22,728 nucleotides of DNA, taken from NCBI GenBank assembly GCA_049965775.1, contig JBMFVX010000041.1:1-22728 (forward strand), in the 5' to 3' direction. Numbering within the stretch: the stretch's first letter is position 1; each line of letters starts with the position of its first letter. Below are positions 1 to 8,840 of the stretch, in pieces. Made by a program: the position numbers and the translations under genes. The notes below the pieces were generated by a model. That model ran no database searches. It saw nothing but the letters and a program-made list of their open reading frames with translations, and was not told the DNA's origin. Origin of the DNA: JABEVB01 sp049965775 (GTDB lineage: Bacteria > Planctomycetota > Phycisphaerae > WQYP01).

Positions 1-1022
1 AACAGACTCCTAAAAACGGCGCCATTGTATCCTTAACGCCAAAAGCCCCCTTGTCCAATTCCGACTGAAGCAAGACACCATCGGGCATGAAGGCCGGTTG
101 TGGCTTTCCGGTGATGAAGTTGCTGATGCTCTTCGATGCGGCCACGGGAATGATTCGACAGGTTCTTATCAACCCCTACCGCAGCCACGAATTACCCCTG
201 AGCCAGCAACTGCATCCGCTGCTGGAGCATGGGGATTTGCTTATTGGCGACCGAGGTTTCTGCTCCTTCGTGCACATGGCGAATCTGGTACGCGCCGGCC
301 TGCACGGACTATTTCGGCTCCAACAAAAGGTACAGGCGAACTTCGAACCTGAACATCGAAAAGACGGGGATATGCGCAAGGCAAAGCTCAAGATGTTAGG
401 ACCAAACGACCAGATCGTGCTGTACGCCAAGCCTCTCAAGTGCCCCAAGTGGATGAATCAGAAGCAATACGATGCCCTGCCCATGGAACTCCCCCTGCGG
501 GAATTGCGGTACTCCGTGGGCCGAGTTGGCTTTCGCAGTCAAAGGATAACGCTGCTGACGACGCTGCTGGATCCGGAGCAATATCCCGCGGCGGAACTGG
601 CAGAACTCTATGGACGCCGGTGGCAGGTGGAACTTAACTTCCGGCATCTGAAAACAACATTAAAAATGGAGGTATTGCACGGGAAAAGTCCAAAGATGGT
701 GGAAACCGAGATTCTCGCCTATGTGCTGGTGTACAATCTGGTCCAACTGGTTGTCCACGAGGCTGCGGCAAGGCAATGCGTGGCGCCACAGCGCATCAGC
801 TTTGTTGATACCGTGCGGTGGATTCTGCATGCCGATCCCGACCAAGACATGCCGCCGATACTGGTGAATCCAGACCGCCCGGGTAGATTTGAACCGCGTG
901 TCCGTAAGCGGCGGCATAATGGATACAGTTATATGACAAGGCCAAGAGCTGAACTCAAAGAGATGATCGCACGCGGGGAGAACATCGGATGCAGGTGATA
1001 TGGGAGCTTAAGTTAATGGCAT
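1..1022 (+). mobile_element. IS4-family insertion sequence, right-hand part (remnant)
   Basis: The stretch holds the C-terminal two thirds of an IS4-type transposase. It ends abruptly where coding sequence of a glycoside hydrolase begins in mid-domain (about 1023-1032). The right end of the element should lie just after the transposase stop (996-998), and the segment gcttaagttaatggcatt (1005-1022) is my candidate for the terminal inverted repeat. The left end lies outside the window or is lost, so neither the matching repeat nor the target duplication can be checked here. The transposase reading frame is broken upstream, which suggests an inactive copy. Confidence 0.6.
87..998 (+). pseudogene. 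IS4-family transposase, 5'-truncated or broken
   Basis: The visible 303 residues match the C-terminal part of an IS4-family DDE transposase, the enzyme that cuts and joins the ends of the element. The second catalytic Asp is in GDRGF (D55). The Y-x2-R-x3-E-x6-K signature is perfect at Y175, R178, E182 and K189 (YGRRWQVELNFRHLK). The conserved GCGFPVMKL stretch lies at residues 4-12, so the natural start must be further upstream. The same frame is open only from position 69, because a TGA sits at 66-68. The other two plus frames also contain stops (TAA at 11-13 and 34-36). The region that should carry the first catalytic Asp is therefore either outside the window or lost by frameshift. The ATG at 87 is an internal Met, not a credible start. 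I judge the copy inactive. Confidence 0.75.
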
Positions 1023-3266
1023 TCGAGACAGGTAGGCTTTCACAAGGGCGGTTACACCAGCTTTGAAGTTGATATTACACATCATTTAACACCGGGCGAA
1101 AATCTCCTGGCGGTGCGCGTCAACAATGTATGGAACCCGGAACTGGCCCCACGCGCCGGCGACCATATATTTGATGGCGGCCTGTACCGTAATGTATGGC
1201 TCGTTGTGACCGATACGCTGCGCATCGGCTTTCAGGGCCTGCATATGACTATGCCCAAGGTAAGCCGGCAATCGGCAAACGTTGCCCTGGCGCTGTTGGT
1301 GGAAAATCGTGGAAGCCAGCGCCGGCATGCCACCGTGCACAGCGCTGTGATCAGCCCTTCGGGCAAGGAAGTGGCCAGTGCTGTCCTAAGCATATATGTA
1401 TCAGCGGGCATGAGCGCAAACGTTAAGCAGGAACTGCATCTTGCTCATCCCGAATTATGGCATCCTGATTCGCCGCAGTTGTATCGGGTGGTTGCCACAC
1501 TGCTGGAAGATGGCAGTCCGGTGGATGACGATTCGGCTCCGCTGGGATTGCGCTGGTTTGAATGGACCGCCGAGCAGGGGTTTTTTCTCAATGGTTCGCA
1601 CGTGTGGTTGCGGGGCGCTAATGTGCATCAAGACCGCGCGGGCTGGGCGTCCGGCGGCACCGATGCCGGGGCATGGCGGGACGTTCGGCTGATAAAAGAG
1701 GCTGGCTTTAACTTTATCCGCACGTCGCACTATCCGCACAGCCGGGCTTTTATGCAGGCCTGCGATTACTACGGCATTCTGGTGTGGAGCGAGATGTGTT
1801 TTTGGGGCGTGGGCGGTTTTGGGCCTGATGGCAACTGGCGGGCGTCGGCTTACCCGGTACAGCCGGCGCATTGGAACGGTTTTGAAGCAAGCTGCCTGCA
1901 GCAACTGCAGGAAATGATAGCCATGCACCGCAATCATCCGTGCATCATCGCCTGGAGCATGTGCAACGAGGTGTTTTTTACCGATCCGCGGGTATTTCAG
2001 AGAATGAAACACCTCCTGCGACGCATGGTGGCGCGTACGCACAAGCTCGACAATACGCGGCCGGCCGGCATCGGCGGGGCGCAGCGCGGCGGCGTTGATA
2101 AGCTTGGTGACATTGCCGGTTATAACGGCGATGGTGCAGTACTGTACCTTAATCCCGGCTTCCCAAACCTCGTCACCGAATATGGGTCGGTGGCTACCCT
2201 TCGGCCCGGTCGCTACTCGCCCAATTGGGGTATGCTGCAACGCACTCACTTTGCCTGGCGCAGCGGAGCGGCGATTTGGTGCGGGTTTGATTATGGCACC
2301 TGGGTGGGCGGTACCGGCGAAATGGGTATTGTGGATTATTTTCGTTTACCCAAAAGATCGTGGCTTTGGTATCGCTCGCATTATGCGGAAGGCGCACCCA
2401 CGCCAACGACCAAGCCCGGTCACCCGGCACGCTTAAAACTATCCACCGATCGCCCGACTATTCAAGGCACCTGCGCGCTGGAAGATGCACATATTGTGGT
2501 AGAGGTGCTTGATGCGCAAGGGCACCGCGTAGCCGCTGCTCCACCGGTAGAGTTGAAAATTGTTTCCGGGCCGGGGCAATTTCCAACCGGGCGATCCATC
2601 CGCTTTCATCCCAACTCCGACATTAACATCGCTGATGGGCTTGCGGCCATTGAGTTCAGATCGTATCACGGCGGCGAAACAATATTGCAGGCCGTCGCCG
2701 ATGGCCTCGAACCCGGCATCCTGCGCATTCAAACGTATGGCGAACCCGCCTTTGTGCCCGGCCAAACGCCGCTGGCGCCCGAACGGGCGTACATTAAGCA
2801 CATCACGCCTAATCAAAACAATTACGCTACGCGGGCGCCCGGAGCGGTGAACACCGCGCTCAATCGCCCGACTGCGTCCTCGAGCAGCCTTGTCGGGCAT
2901 CCATCTCGACTGATCAATGATGGCGACCCGCACACCTGGTGGCAGGCGCGGGCGAGCAGCCCCGCGCAGTGGTGCCAGGTGGACCTTGAGGGCATTCATA
3001 TGCTGCACCGTATCGAAATTACCGTTCCGCCCGCGCCGGCCGATGCACATGGCCGGTTCGGCTCGTACACCCTGGTTGTGGCAACTGGCAACGATGGGGC
3101 AAAGTGGCAGCCCGTCGGCGGGGCCGTAAGGGTGCGGCCGGGCAAGATGATCTCGCTATCGGTGGTGCGGGGTACAAGATGTCGCTATGTGCGTGTGACG
3201 CTGGAGAAGGTTCCGCGGCAATGCCTCCCGGGCATTTGCGAACTCGTTGTGCTGGGCAGTGAATGA
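1023..3266 (+). pseudogene. Glycoside hydrolase family 2 (beta-galactosidase-like), 5' end lost at IS junction
   Basis: The product is a GH2-type retaining glycosidase, probably acting on beta-galactosides or related plant or algal sugars; the substrate cannot be read from the sequence. Coding identity starts in mid-domain at 1032 (VGFHKGGYTSF, sugar-binding jelly-roll domain), well before the GTG at 1113, and a stop lies at 1014-1016. Roughly the first hundred residues are missing. Counting from 1113, an Ig-like domain covers about 45-145 and a TIM barrel about 150-430. The acid/base Glu is in SMCNE (E286) and the nucleophile Glu in VTEYG (E356). A further beta-sandwich region lies at about 435-545, and an F5/8 type C (discoidin) carbohydrate-binding domain at about 580-716. 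Both catalytic residues survive, but without its 5' end, promoter and signal peptide the gene is probably dead. An internal GTG start at 1113 is possible but would leave an incomplete first domain. Confidence 0.8.
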
Positions 3267-3631
3267 TCTCGCCGCGATGCGCATTGGGGCCCAATGCCCG
3301 CTATACAGCCACCGGCTTGCCGTTCGTAACCGGCCTGCGACCCCTGGCGATCCATTCCCTTGGATTGCAAACCTGTAACATCTCTTTTTTTCGACAAGAC
3401 GCGCAACGCCTGCTCTCGCGGCCCGCAGGCCGCGCTGTGGCCAATCTGACCCGTTGGCTGCTTTATTGGCACACCTGACGCGGGTTGCGTGCGCTGGGGC
3501 GCTTTTCTTATGGCCGGTTTTGGCGACAATAGGGCCAGTTGCTGTATGCGGGGATGTCCGCAGCCGCTGGCGGCTGTGGAAAGGCCAATGCCGCTGCCGC
3601 AAACATACGTTAATTTTGGAGTAGCCTTTCA
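3267..3631. other. Gene-free stretch upstream of gatB with palindromes
   Basis: I find no convincing gene in these 365 bases. A 17-base palindrome (GCATTGGG-G-CCCAATGC, 3281-3297) lies 15 bases after the GH2 stop and could end transcription, although no T-tract follows. A 22-base segment at 3409-3430 is an inverted copy (21 of 22 bases) of 11915-11936. A hairpin CAGCCG-ctgg-CGGCTG lies at 3561-3576, about 55 bases before gatB. I see no clear -35/-10 pair for gatB. Confidence 0.5.
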
Positions 3632-5119
3632 ATGTCGCAATTAACAACCGAACCGCAATATAAGGTTCTCATCGGCATGGAAATTCACGTTCAGCTTGCT
3701 ACCAGGAGCAAAATGTTCACGGGGGCGGCCAATGGTTTTGGCGGTGAGCCAAACTCTCAGGTAGACCCGGTTATCCTGGGGTTGCCGGGGGTATTGCCGG
3801 TTATCAACCGCCGCGCTGTGGAAATGGCGATGATGGTGGGGCTGGCTCTGAATTGCCAGATAGCCGCCGAAACCAAGTGGGACCGCAAGAGCTACTACTA
3901 CCCCGATTTGCCCAAAAATTATCAGATTAGCCAGTACGACAAGCCGCTGTGCGGCGCGGGCGAATTTGCTTTGCCGCTGCCCGATGGCACAACTAAAACC
4001 ATTCGCATTCGCCGGGCCCATCTTGAAGAAGATGCCGGCAAACTGCTGCATGAAGGCTCCAGCGGCATGTCGCAGGTAGACTTAAACCGCGCCGGCACTC
4101 CGCTGTTGGAAATTGTGACCGAGCCGGACTTTGCCTCACCCGAAGAAGCACGGCTGTTTGGCGAAGAGTTGCGCCGCATTTGCCGCTATTTGGGTGTATC
4201 GCAGGGCATTATGCAGCAGGGGCACATGCGGTTTGAGCCTAACATCAACCTGCATATTTTTCATGACGGCAAGGTTTATAAAACACCCATTACCGAAGTT
4301 AAAAATCTCAACAGCTTCAAGGCGGTGGAGCGGGCGTGCGCGTACGAAATTCAGCGGCAGCTTACCGAGTGGATGGCGGCTCCCACCGAGCCGGCGGGCG
4401 GCAAAGCAACCCGCGGCTGGGATGACGACCAGGGCATTACGCTGCTGCAGCGCGAAAAAGAAGAAGCTCATGATTACCGCTACTTTCCTGACCCGGACCT
4501 CGTGCCGGTGCACGTTTCGCGTGATTGGGTTGCCAAGGTGGGCCGCGAAGTGGTGGAACTGCCGGTGCCGCGGCGCAGTCGTTATATGCAGCAGTGCGGT
4601 CTGACCGCAAAGGAAGCACTGGCGGTGACAGAAGAGCGCCGCGTATCTGACCTGCTTGATGAGGCGATTAAGCTGGGAGGCTCGCCGAAGCGTCTGGCTA
4701 ACCTGCTGCTTGGCCCGGCCGCCAAGCTGGCAAACGAAAAGGCGGGCGAAGGCGCTTCGATAGATAGTTTACCGATCAGCGCGGGCCAATACGCCGCGCT
4801 GGCAAAGATGGTGGATTCGGGCGTGGTAAGCGCCAGCGCCTCGGTGACGATTTTTGAGGCGATGGTGCAGCAGCCCGGCGCTGAGCCGGCAGCCATCGCC
4901 GCCGAAAAGCAACTGCTGCAGGTTCGCGACGAAAATCAGATGGCGGCGTGGGTTAAACAGGCCATTGAGGCCAATCCGCAGGCGGTGGCCGACTACCGCA
5001 ACAACCCGAAGAAAAAACAGGCGTCGCTGGGGTTTTTGCGCGGTGCGGTTATGAAAATAAGTCAGGGCAAGGCCGATCCTAAAATGGTGGGCCAGCTGCT
5101 CGAGTCGCATCTGGGTTAG
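3632..5119 (+). CDS. gatB: Aspartyl/glutamyl-tRNA(Asn/Gln) amidotransferase subunit B
   Basis: GatB is the tRNA-binding kinase subunit of the cytoplasmic GatCAB complex, which converts Glu-tRNA(Gln) and Asp-tRNA(Asn) to Gln-tRNA(Gln) and Asn-tRNA(Asn). The 495-residue length is normal for the family. The N-terminal KVLIGMEIHVQL, the PDLPKNYQISQYD segment (residues 91-103), the family signature VDLNRAGTPLLEI (149-161) and the DYRYFPDPDLVP segment (281-292) are all present. The C-terminal part from about residue 340 matches the helical GatB/YqeY tRNA-binding domain. The segment normally written MRxDxN reads MRFEPNIN here (199-206), a small departure from the E. coli form. Start: ATG preceded by GGAG 13 bases upstream, a long spacing. 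gatA and gatC are not in the window, so the complex is encoded at more than one site or beyond the edges. Confidence 0.97.
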   Translation: MSQLTTEPQYKVLIGMEIHVQLATRSKMFTGAANGFGGEPNSQVDPVILGLPGVLPVINRRAVEMAMMVGLALNCQIAAETKWDRKSYYYPDLPKNYQISQYDKPLCGAGEFALPLPDGTTKTIRIRRAHLEEDAGKLLHEGSSGMSQVDLNRAGTPLLEIVTEPDFASPEEARLFGEELRRICRYLGVSQGIMQQGHMRFEPNINLHIFHDGKVYKTPITEVKNLNSFKAVERACAYEIQRQLTEWMAAPTEPAGGKATRGWDDDQGITLLQREKEEAHDYRYFPDPDLVPVHVSRDWVAKVGREVVELPVPRRSRYMQQCGLTAKEALAVTEERRVSDLLDEAIKLGGSPKRLANLLLGPAAKLANEKAGEGASIDSLPISAGQYAALAKMVDSGVVSASASVTIFEAMVQQPGAEPAAIAAEKQLLQVRDENQMAAWVKQAIEANPQAVADYRNNPKKKQASLGFLRGAVMKISQGKADPKMVGQLLESHLG

Positions 5120-5220
5120 GCTGTGCCTGCTGCAGAAGTGCGATGTGGAAGGGGCGGCTCCTGAGTGTGCCGCGTGTTTCTTCGCAATGGCCGACGGCGG
5201 GTGCTCAACAGGTTGATTAT

Positions 5221-6513
5221 ATGCGAGTGACTTTGTATTGCAGTAAATTAAAGATGGCCGCATGTGCGGTGCTGTGTATGGCGATGGCGGCGGGCTGGCT
5301 TCGGTCGGCGCAGGCGCAAATTACCTTGCCGAAGGATTTCAAAACGTACAATCCGCCAGGCTATTATGTGTTTCATACCGATGTAAGTCGGCACATGCTG
5401 CAACAGATATGGCTGCGCATGAACTTTGCCGCCCACGCCTACGACCAGCGGCTGCACGCGATATTTGGCGGGTCGGTCACGCAGAAGCAACCGTTTTATC
5501 TTTTTAAGCACCGCAGCGATTATCTTGCCGCCGGCGCACCGCCCGGAAGCGCCGGCGTGTTTATGATTGACCAGTACGGCCAGCGGCTGATGGGTGATGT
5601 GGGCAACCACATATCACATCAAACGTGGCATATTATTCAGCATGAGGGTTTTCACCAGTTTACGTTTGCGTTTATACACGCTTTTTTACCGGCTTGGGCC
5701 AATGAAGGCACCGCCGAATATTTTGGCGAAGGGCTTTTTACGGGCAACAGCTTTGTCACCGGCTGGATTCCACCTTATCGGCTGGCGCGCATTAAGTTTG
5801 AAATGCGCCATCACAAGCTGCTGCCCATTCATACCATGCGCCGCATGGCGTACTCGCAGTGGAACGATGTGCTTTTGGGCACCAATTATGACGAAGCGTG
5901 GTCTATGATTTACTTTTTGGCGTGGGCCAATCATCAAAAATACGCGACGCCGTTTGTGCGCTATCTCGTGGCGTATCACAATGGGGTGCCGTCGGAACAG
6001 GCCTGGGATCATATTTTCGGCGCCGATGACGCCGCATTTCAAAAGCTATGGGAAAAATATTGGCTTACCCTGCCAGCGGACCCAACGGCCGAGCTTTATG
6101 CCCGTGTGCAAACGCAAACGCTCACCAACTATCTGGCGCGGGCGTGGGCGCTGCACCAAACATTTAAGCACGCGGCTGATTTTTTACACTCGGCCCAAGA
6201 CGGTTCGCTTAAGCAGTACAAGCTGCCCAATCGTAACTGGTTGCCGAGCAGCTTGCTTAAGCGGGCGCTGGCGGCGGCGGGGCATGTAGGAACATGGTCG
6301 TTCAGCAAGGCTCGTATTCCGCATTTAATTTGCACCATGCCCGATGGCACAAAGCTTATCGGGATTTTTCGGCTTTCAGAAGGCCAGCCCGGACGGGTGT
6401 TTGTGCGTGTCGTGCATGCTGCTGCGGCAAGCGAAGAATCCGCAGCAGCAGTCGGCGAAAATGCTGATCAGCCGCCCGCGGAAGATCGCCAGCTGGACAC
6501 CGTGGCACAATAG
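5221..6513 (+). CDS. Secreted HEXXH metalloprotease-like protein (DUF1570 type)
   Basis: From the ATG at 5221 the protein has 430 residues and starts with a signal peptide (hydrophobic about 10-28, likely cleavage near SAQA-Q at 32-33). An in-frame ATG at 5143 would add 26 non-hydrophobic residues in front of the signal and is unlikely. The zinc-binding motif HEGFH is at 141-145. The third ligand is probably Glu in WANEGTAEYF (E162), the gluzincin-like arrangement of the peptidase MA/DUF1570 group common in planctomycetes. A Tyr/Trp-rich helical stretch follows (NYDEAWSMIYFL, 223-234). The last 35 residues are Ala/Glu-rich and probably disordered. It likely acts in the periplasm on an unknown protein or peptide substrate. 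It follows gatB by about 100 bases and is probably functionally unrelated. The family call rests on motifs, and the activity is inferred. Confidence 0.75.
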   Translation: MRVTLYCSKLKMAACAVLCMAMAAGWLRSAQAQITLPKDFKTYNPPGYYVFHTDVSRHMLQQIWLRMNFAAHAYDQRLHAIFGGSVTQKQPFYLFKHRSDYLAAGAPPGSAGVFMIDQYGQRLMGDVGNHISHQTWHIIQHEGFHQFTFAFIHAFLPAWANEGTAEYFGEGLFTGNSFVTGWIPPYRLARIKFEMRHHKLLPIHTMRRMAYSQWNDVLLGTNYDEAWSMIYFLAWANHQKYATPFVRYLVAYHNGVPSEQAWDHIFGADDAAFQKLWEKYWLTLPADPTAELYARVQTQTLTNYLARAWALHQTFKHAADFLHSAQDGSLKQYKLPNRNWLPSSLLKRALAAAGHVGTWSFSKARIPHLICTMPDGTKLIGIFRLSEGQPGRVFVRVVHAAAASEESAAAVGENADQPPAEDRQLDTVAQ

Positions 6514-6568
6514 CTCTGGTGTTCTGGTCCATGCACTCTGGGATCGGTGGTGATTTCAGTCGGCGAGT

Positions 6569-7453
6569 TCATCCGGCAAGGTCAAAGATGGTGAGTTGTT
6601 CGCCGGGCAACGGTTGGCGGCCTGGCATACCGAGCCATTCGGTGCGTTCGTTTTGGTGGCTTAAAACCAGTCTCTGGGCGATGCGAAGATCGCTGCAAAA
6701 TATTTTACGCACCAGCACCGGGCAGTTGCACTGGCGGCTGCGGTGCAGCAGCACCACATGCCGCGGCAGGCGGTCGGGGCCGTACCGCTCGGTGGTTTGG
6801 TTGAAGATGGCTTTCACGGCTTCAAATGCCTGCTCGTTGGAAAGATGCCCCTGGCCGCCCATGATGCGCTGTTTAAGCCGCCACGGGCGGTTGCTGGTGA
6901 GTTGCATTTCGGGGTCGTAATTGCTTTCGATGGCCAGAAGGTCCACACCGGCAAAAGTCGAGATAAGTTCTGCCGGTACGCGGCCGAAGTCGGTGGCGTA
7001 GCCAAGGCGGCAACCATCGGATTGCAGCAAAAAGCCGTGGCTGCCTTCTTTATCGTGAGCCAGGTTGATGGCCCGGCCGGTGACGCCCGGTAGCGGTTCA
7101 AAGTCGGCGTTGTCAAAGGCGGCACAATACTGGGCAAAGGCTTTGGGCTTGAAGTCCTGCTGTTTAAGCAAGCGATTAACCGCCCTGGTGAGCGATTTAT
7201 GAAAAATGAGCCGAATGTTCTGCTCGGCGATGGTGGCAAACCAGTTGGGGCTGAAGTGGTCGGTATCTAAATGGGTGAGGCAAATGGCGCGGATGTCGGC
7301 AAGGCTTACGCCGGTGTCGGCAAGGCGGCGGGCGGCGGTGCGCGGGCCAAGGCCAGCATCCACGAGCATGCAGCCGGCGCTGGTGCGCAGCACACTGGCA
7401 TTGCCCGACGAACCACTTGCCAACACGCACAATTCCATTGTCATAGGCGGCAT
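6569..7453 (-). CDS. MBL-fold metallohydrolase, YycJ/WalJ-like
   Basis: This is a cytoplasmic metallo-beta-lactamase-fold hydrolase resembling YycJ, a family linked to nuclease or phosphodiesterase activity and to cell-wall or DNA-repair functions. Family marks are the N-terminal LASGSSGN strand (residues 11-18), SNYDPEM, GHLSNEQA and VVLLHRS near the C terminus, which match the YycJ motifs SNHD, GHLSNEDA and HLS. The metal motif reads THLDTDH (H61, D63, D65, H66), so the second His of the usual HxHxDH is Asp. Later ligand candidates are His in LAHDKEGSHGF and Asp in YATDFG. The start at 7453 is chosen because GGAGA lies 12 bases upstream and the fold begins directly after it; the ATG at 7444 is also possible. 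The gene is convergent with the metalloprotease gene and lies about 100 bases downstream of the dehydrogenase gene on the same strand. Confidence 0.85.
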   Translation of the reverse strand: MPPMTMELCVLASGSSGNASVLRTSAGCMLVDAGLGPRTAARRLADTGVSLADIRAICLTHLDTDHFSPNWFATIAEQNIRLIFHKSLTRAVNRLLKQQDFKPKAFAQYCAAFDNADFEPLPGVTGRAINLAHDKEGSHGFLLQSDGCRLGYATDFGRVPAELISTFAGVDLLAIESNYDPEMQLTSNRPWRLKQRIMGGQGHLSNEQAFEAVKAIFNQTTERYGPDRLPRHVVLLHRSRQCNCPVLVRKIFCSDLRIAQRLVLSHQNERTEWLGMPGRQPLPGEQLTIFDLAG

Positions 7454-7532
7454 TTTCAGAGCATTTCTCCAGAAAATCAACGCGCCGGCGGGCCGAAGCA
7501 TTTAATTATGGCGGCAAAAGCGGTGTTGGCCG

Positions 7533-7547
7533 GCACATTAAATGTGC
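7533..7547. other. Palindrome between two minus-strand genes
   Basis: GCACATT-A-AATGTGC is a perfect inverted repeat with 7-base arms. It lies 8 bases past the stop of the dehydrogenase gene and about 80 bases before the start of the MBL-fold gene. It could be a weak terminator hairpin (there is no T-run) or an operator for the downstream gene. Its role is unknown. Confidence 0.35.
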
Positions 7548-7554
7548 GAGCGGT

Positions 7555-8466
7555 TTAGCTCGGCAGGCCGGCATCATCGCGAGCGCCCAGCGCCAGGCCG
7601 GTCCAGTCGAGCCCTCCGCGGCCTTTTGCCACAGCCGATTGCAGCCGGTCGAATGCCAGCGAGGCCAGCGGCATGGGTGTGTGCATTGTGTCGGCGGTTT
7701 GCCTAACCAGGCGCAGGTCTTTAAGGCCGAGGATAAGTTCAAAAAGAACCTCGTTGTGGTTTACATCGGCAATAAGCCGACCATAATTGCGGTAAATGGG
7801 GCTGGCAAAAAGCTGTTCGCACAAAAAGCTGGCCGCAGCCGTCTTGTTGACGCCTGCTTTTTCAAGCAGTGTAAAGGCCTCGGCCATGGCCTCGATGGCG
7901 GCTGCAATCATAAAGTTGCCGCATAGTTTTACTACATGTGCGACCGTCGGGGAGTCGCCAAAGTCGAGCACTGCCTGGCCAAGGAGGTTGAGCAGAGGCC
8001 AGGCTCGCTGTTTGGCCGCAGGGTCGCCTGAAAGGCATATCCACAATTTGGCCGCGGCTGCCGCATCAGGCCGTCCGAATACAGGGGCTGCGAGGTAAAC
8101 GCTGCCGTGGCTGGCATGGAGGTCGCTAAGGCGCTGTGCGGTGGCTGGCGCGATGGTGCTCATAGAAATGTGCACGCCGCCTTTGCCCAAACGGGGGCCA
8201 AAGCCGGCCGGCCCAAACGCAGCCGCCTCGACCGCGGCATCGTCGGCCAGCATGGTGAGTACAACGCCGCCTGCCGTTACAGCATCTTCAGGTGTTTTGG
8301 CATGTGCGGCGCCGGCGGCAACCAGCGGCTTGGCTTTGGCGGCCGTGCGGTTATAAACGCGCATTGCAATGCTGTGCCGCAGCAGGTTTTGCGCCATAGC
8401 TGTACCCATGCGCCCCAAACCAATAAAACCTATGGGGTGTATTTCATCAGGGGTGTGAGTGTTCAT
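7555..8466 (-). CDS. NAD(P)-dependent beta-hydroxyacid dehydrogenase (3-hydroxyisobutyrate dehydrogenase family)
   Basis: This is a soluble oxidoreductase of the beta-hydroxyacid dehydrogenase family, which oxidises 3-hydroxyacids or reduces small aldehydes such as succinic semialdehyde or glyoxylate. The actual substrate cannot be told. The 303-residue protein begins with a Rossmann fold (IGFIGLGRMG, residues 12-21), followed by VYNRT. It has the family segment FGRPDAA, which stands where other members have APVxG, and the catalytic Lys region HVVKLCGNFM. A helical C-terminal domain closes the subunit. The start at 8466 is fixed by AGGAG eight bases upstream; an upstream in-frame extension lacks family similarity. 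The gene is divergent from the flavin-reductase-like gene, with about 370 bases of palindrome-rich DNA between them. Confidence 0.92.
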   Translation of the reverse strand: MNTHTPDEIHPIGFIGLGRMGTAMAQNLLRHSIAMRVYNRTAAKAKPLVAAGAAHAKTPEDAVTAGGVVLTMLADDAAVEAAAFGPAGFGPRLGKGGVHISMSTIAPATAQRLSDLHASHGSVYLAAPVFGRPDAAAAAKLWICLSGDPAAKQRAWPLLNLLGQAVLDFGDSPTVAHVVKLCGNFMIAAAIEAMAEAFTLLEKAGVNKTAAASFLCEQLFASPIYRNYGRLIADVNHNEVLFELILGLKDLRLVRQTADTMHTPMPLASLAFDRLQSAVAKGRGGLDWTGLALGARDDAGLPS

Positions 8467-8784
8467 GTGTTGGACTCCTATGTATACAAGGTTGATGTTT
8501 TGGCGCCAGAGCCATTGTAGGGCGTAGCAATTCTTCCGGGCGGTCAGTCGGCTGCGCCGGTAACGCAGACATCTTGTCTGCATCGGCCCGAGTGTGGGAT
8601 TCTGCGTTCCGCTTCATAGCAAGGCAGGCAGCCAGCGCCGTGTACCCGGCAAAAGCGCCTGGGGATGCCAATAAAATCGGCATGATCCCGGGCCGCCCGG
8701 AAAAATTGCCAGGCCCCCATTGTAGCAATTGCACGCGGCGGTTGTGTGAACGACGGCTCCAGCGCGTGCGATAAGTTTTGCCGC
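8467..8784. other. Intergenic region with several palindromes
   Basis: No gene is supported here. Three imperfect or perfect hairpins stand close together. The first is 8565-8581 (listed separately). The second is 8662-8689 (GGGATGCC ... GGCATGATCCC, with a three-base bulge). The third is a GC-rich palindrome, CCGGGC-C-GCCCGG, just after 8688. A short similarity, cattgtag followed by tagcaatt, occurs twice, near 8514 and near 8716. The cluster looks like degenerate interspersed repeat DNA between two divergent genes. The ribosome binding site of the dehydrogenase gene is at its left edge. Confidence 0.45.
8565..8581. repeat. REP-like palindrome GCAGACA-TCT-TGTCTGC
   Basis: Perfect 7-base arms surround a 3-base loop. 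A related hairpin with the same CATCTTG core, GCAAG-CAT-CTTGC read on the minus strand, occurs at 22205-22217. Short palindromes of this general form resemble REP-type elements scattered between bacterial genes. Family membership is inferred from two copies only. Confidence 0.45.
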
Positions 8785-8812
8785 TCGAAAAACCTGTCCT
8801 TCGCTCTATAAT
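8785..8812 (+). promoter_or_regulatory. Promoter of the flavin reductase / siroheme decarboxylase-like pair
   Basis: A consensus -10 box TATAAT lies at 8807-8812. The -35 region is poor; the best match is TCGAAA at 8785-8790, 16 bases upstream. Transcription would start near 8819, leaving a leader of about 20 bases with GGAG at 8831-8834 before the ATG at 8841. This decides against the in-frame starts at 8778 and 8811. Confidence 0.55.
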
Positions 8813-8840
8813 GGTTTCAGGGCCGCCGGTGGAGCGGTGG

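Noticed and set aside
1455..3050. Two long minus-strand open frames opposite the GH2 gene
   Set aside because: They are antisense to clear GH2 coding sequence and the translations are low-complexity and Arg/Pro/His-rich with no motifs.
3340..3390. tRNA-like anticodon arm (ggattgcaaacc)
   Set aside because: The stems do not pair and no acceptor or T arm can be found around it.
3156..3647. Minus-strand open frames across the gap before gatB
   Set aside because: No recognisable domain, no ribosome binding site, and they overlap the GH2 3' end and the gatB start.
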